From assembly GCA_022013395.1 (NCBI GenBank), contig JAKLQL010000140.1:1-6647 (forward strand): 6,647 nt of DNA. Direction: 5' to 3'. The position numbers and the translations under genes are program-made. This DNA is from Acetobacterium sp. Lineage in GTDB: Bacteria; Bacillota; Clostridia; Eubacteriales; Eubacteriaceae. Below, in pieces: positions 6,295-6,647 of this stretch. Each line of letters starts with the position of its first letter. Position 1 is the stretch's first letter. The notes under the pieces were generated by a model that searched no databases, had not been told where the DNA came from, and saw nothing but the letters and a program-made list of their open reading frames with translations.

Positions 6295-6647
6295 CTATTT
6301 GATTTCGTAATCCTCAAAACCTTTTTTGACTTTTTTTATCTCGGTAAAAGTCTGTTTCATTATAATTGACTGAATGATAAGAAAGAGACCCAAGATCCCA
6401 AAGACAGCGCCGACAATCATTACAATAATGGATGCTGGTCCCATTGGATCAACAAAGGCAAAAATACCAAAAGCAATCAACGTAATACCAAAAATAATTT
6501 TTGCGACCTTACCTACTCTACCTGAGTTTGCTGAAATGATCAGCAAAAATATTCCGGTAATAATGGCCCAGATTCCTATGATTATTACGAAAAACGTGAC
6601 AATCACATTTGGTACCAGTAAAAAGATGGCACAGATGATCAGATCAA
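6295..6647 (-). CDS. DUF308/HdeD-like membrane protein, C-terminal part (cut by window edge)
   Basis: The reading frame is open from the right edge to a TAG at 6295. A GTG at 6606 could be taken as a start for 103 residues, but the frame continues upstream without a stop for 13 more codons to the edge, encoding DLIICAIFLLVPN. That segment is hydrophobic and completes a DUF308-style repeat (helix, then xxVPN or VDP turn, then helix), so the gene almost certainly begins outside the window. The visible 116 residues hold about four hydrophobic helices. FGIFAFVDPMGPASIIVMIV is the second repeat-like unit, and a basic cytosolic-type tail ends in FEDYEIK. Full DUF308 proteins are usually near 180 residues with six helices. 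HdeD in E. coli is tied to acid resistance; no function can be assigned here. A terminator follows. Confidence 0.78.
   Translation of the reverse strand, partial: DLIICAIFLLVPNVIVTFFVIIIGIWAIITGIFLLIISANSGRVGKVAKIIFGITLIAFGIFAFVDPMGPASIIVMIVGAVFGILGLFLIIQSIIMKQTFTEIKKVKKGFEDYEIK

Noticed and set aside
6193..6369. Plus-strand frame of 58 codons starting at ATG 6193 (a second ATG at 6202).
   Set aside because: It runs through the terminator of the DUF308 gene and then antisense to its coding region. The product is low-complexity and Phe/Leu-rich with no recognisable motif.

Overview
The window reads as ordinary chromosomal DNA from a low-to-moderate GC Bacillota, most likely a clostridial lineage of the Eubacteriaceae/Acetobacterium kind. 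That placement is inferred from protein style, strong purine-rich ribosome binding sites, sigma-A-like promoters and base composition; no 16S or other decisive marker is present. Every gene I can support lies on the minus strand, so the window is best read from right to left.

Layout in transcription order: (1) At the right edge is the C-terminal part of a DUF308/HdeD-like membrane protein, cut by the window end and followed by a Rho-independent terminator. (2) Next is a stand-alone MerR-family regulator with a GyrI-like/BmrR-type effector domain. It has its own promoter, with a 19-base spacer typical of MerR-controlled promoters and a dyad over the -10 region, and its own terminator, so it looks monocistronic. 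(3) A roughly 210-base intergenic region holds that terminator, a cluster of short palindromes and an extended -10 promoter. (4) A two-gene operon follows: a long peptidase-U32 family protein of the RlhA type (U32 domain, DUF3656, and a second Cys-containing C-terminal module), then mutS2 after 16 bases, with its ribosome binding site touching the upstream stop codon. (5) After a short gap with a near-consensus promoter comes the first 31 codons of dcd (dCTP deaminase), cut by the left edge.

The most coherent biological theme is the U32-mutS2 pair. RlhA-type U32 proteins hydroxylate 23S rRNA and Bacillus MutS2 acts on collided ribosomes, so a tightly coupled operon may join rRNA maturation and ribosome rescue; this is inference. 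I see no mobile element, CRISPR array, RNA gene or clearly new multi-gene system. The items most worth a second look are the second cysteine cluster in the U32 protein, the U32-mutS2 coupling and the MerR promoter architecture.
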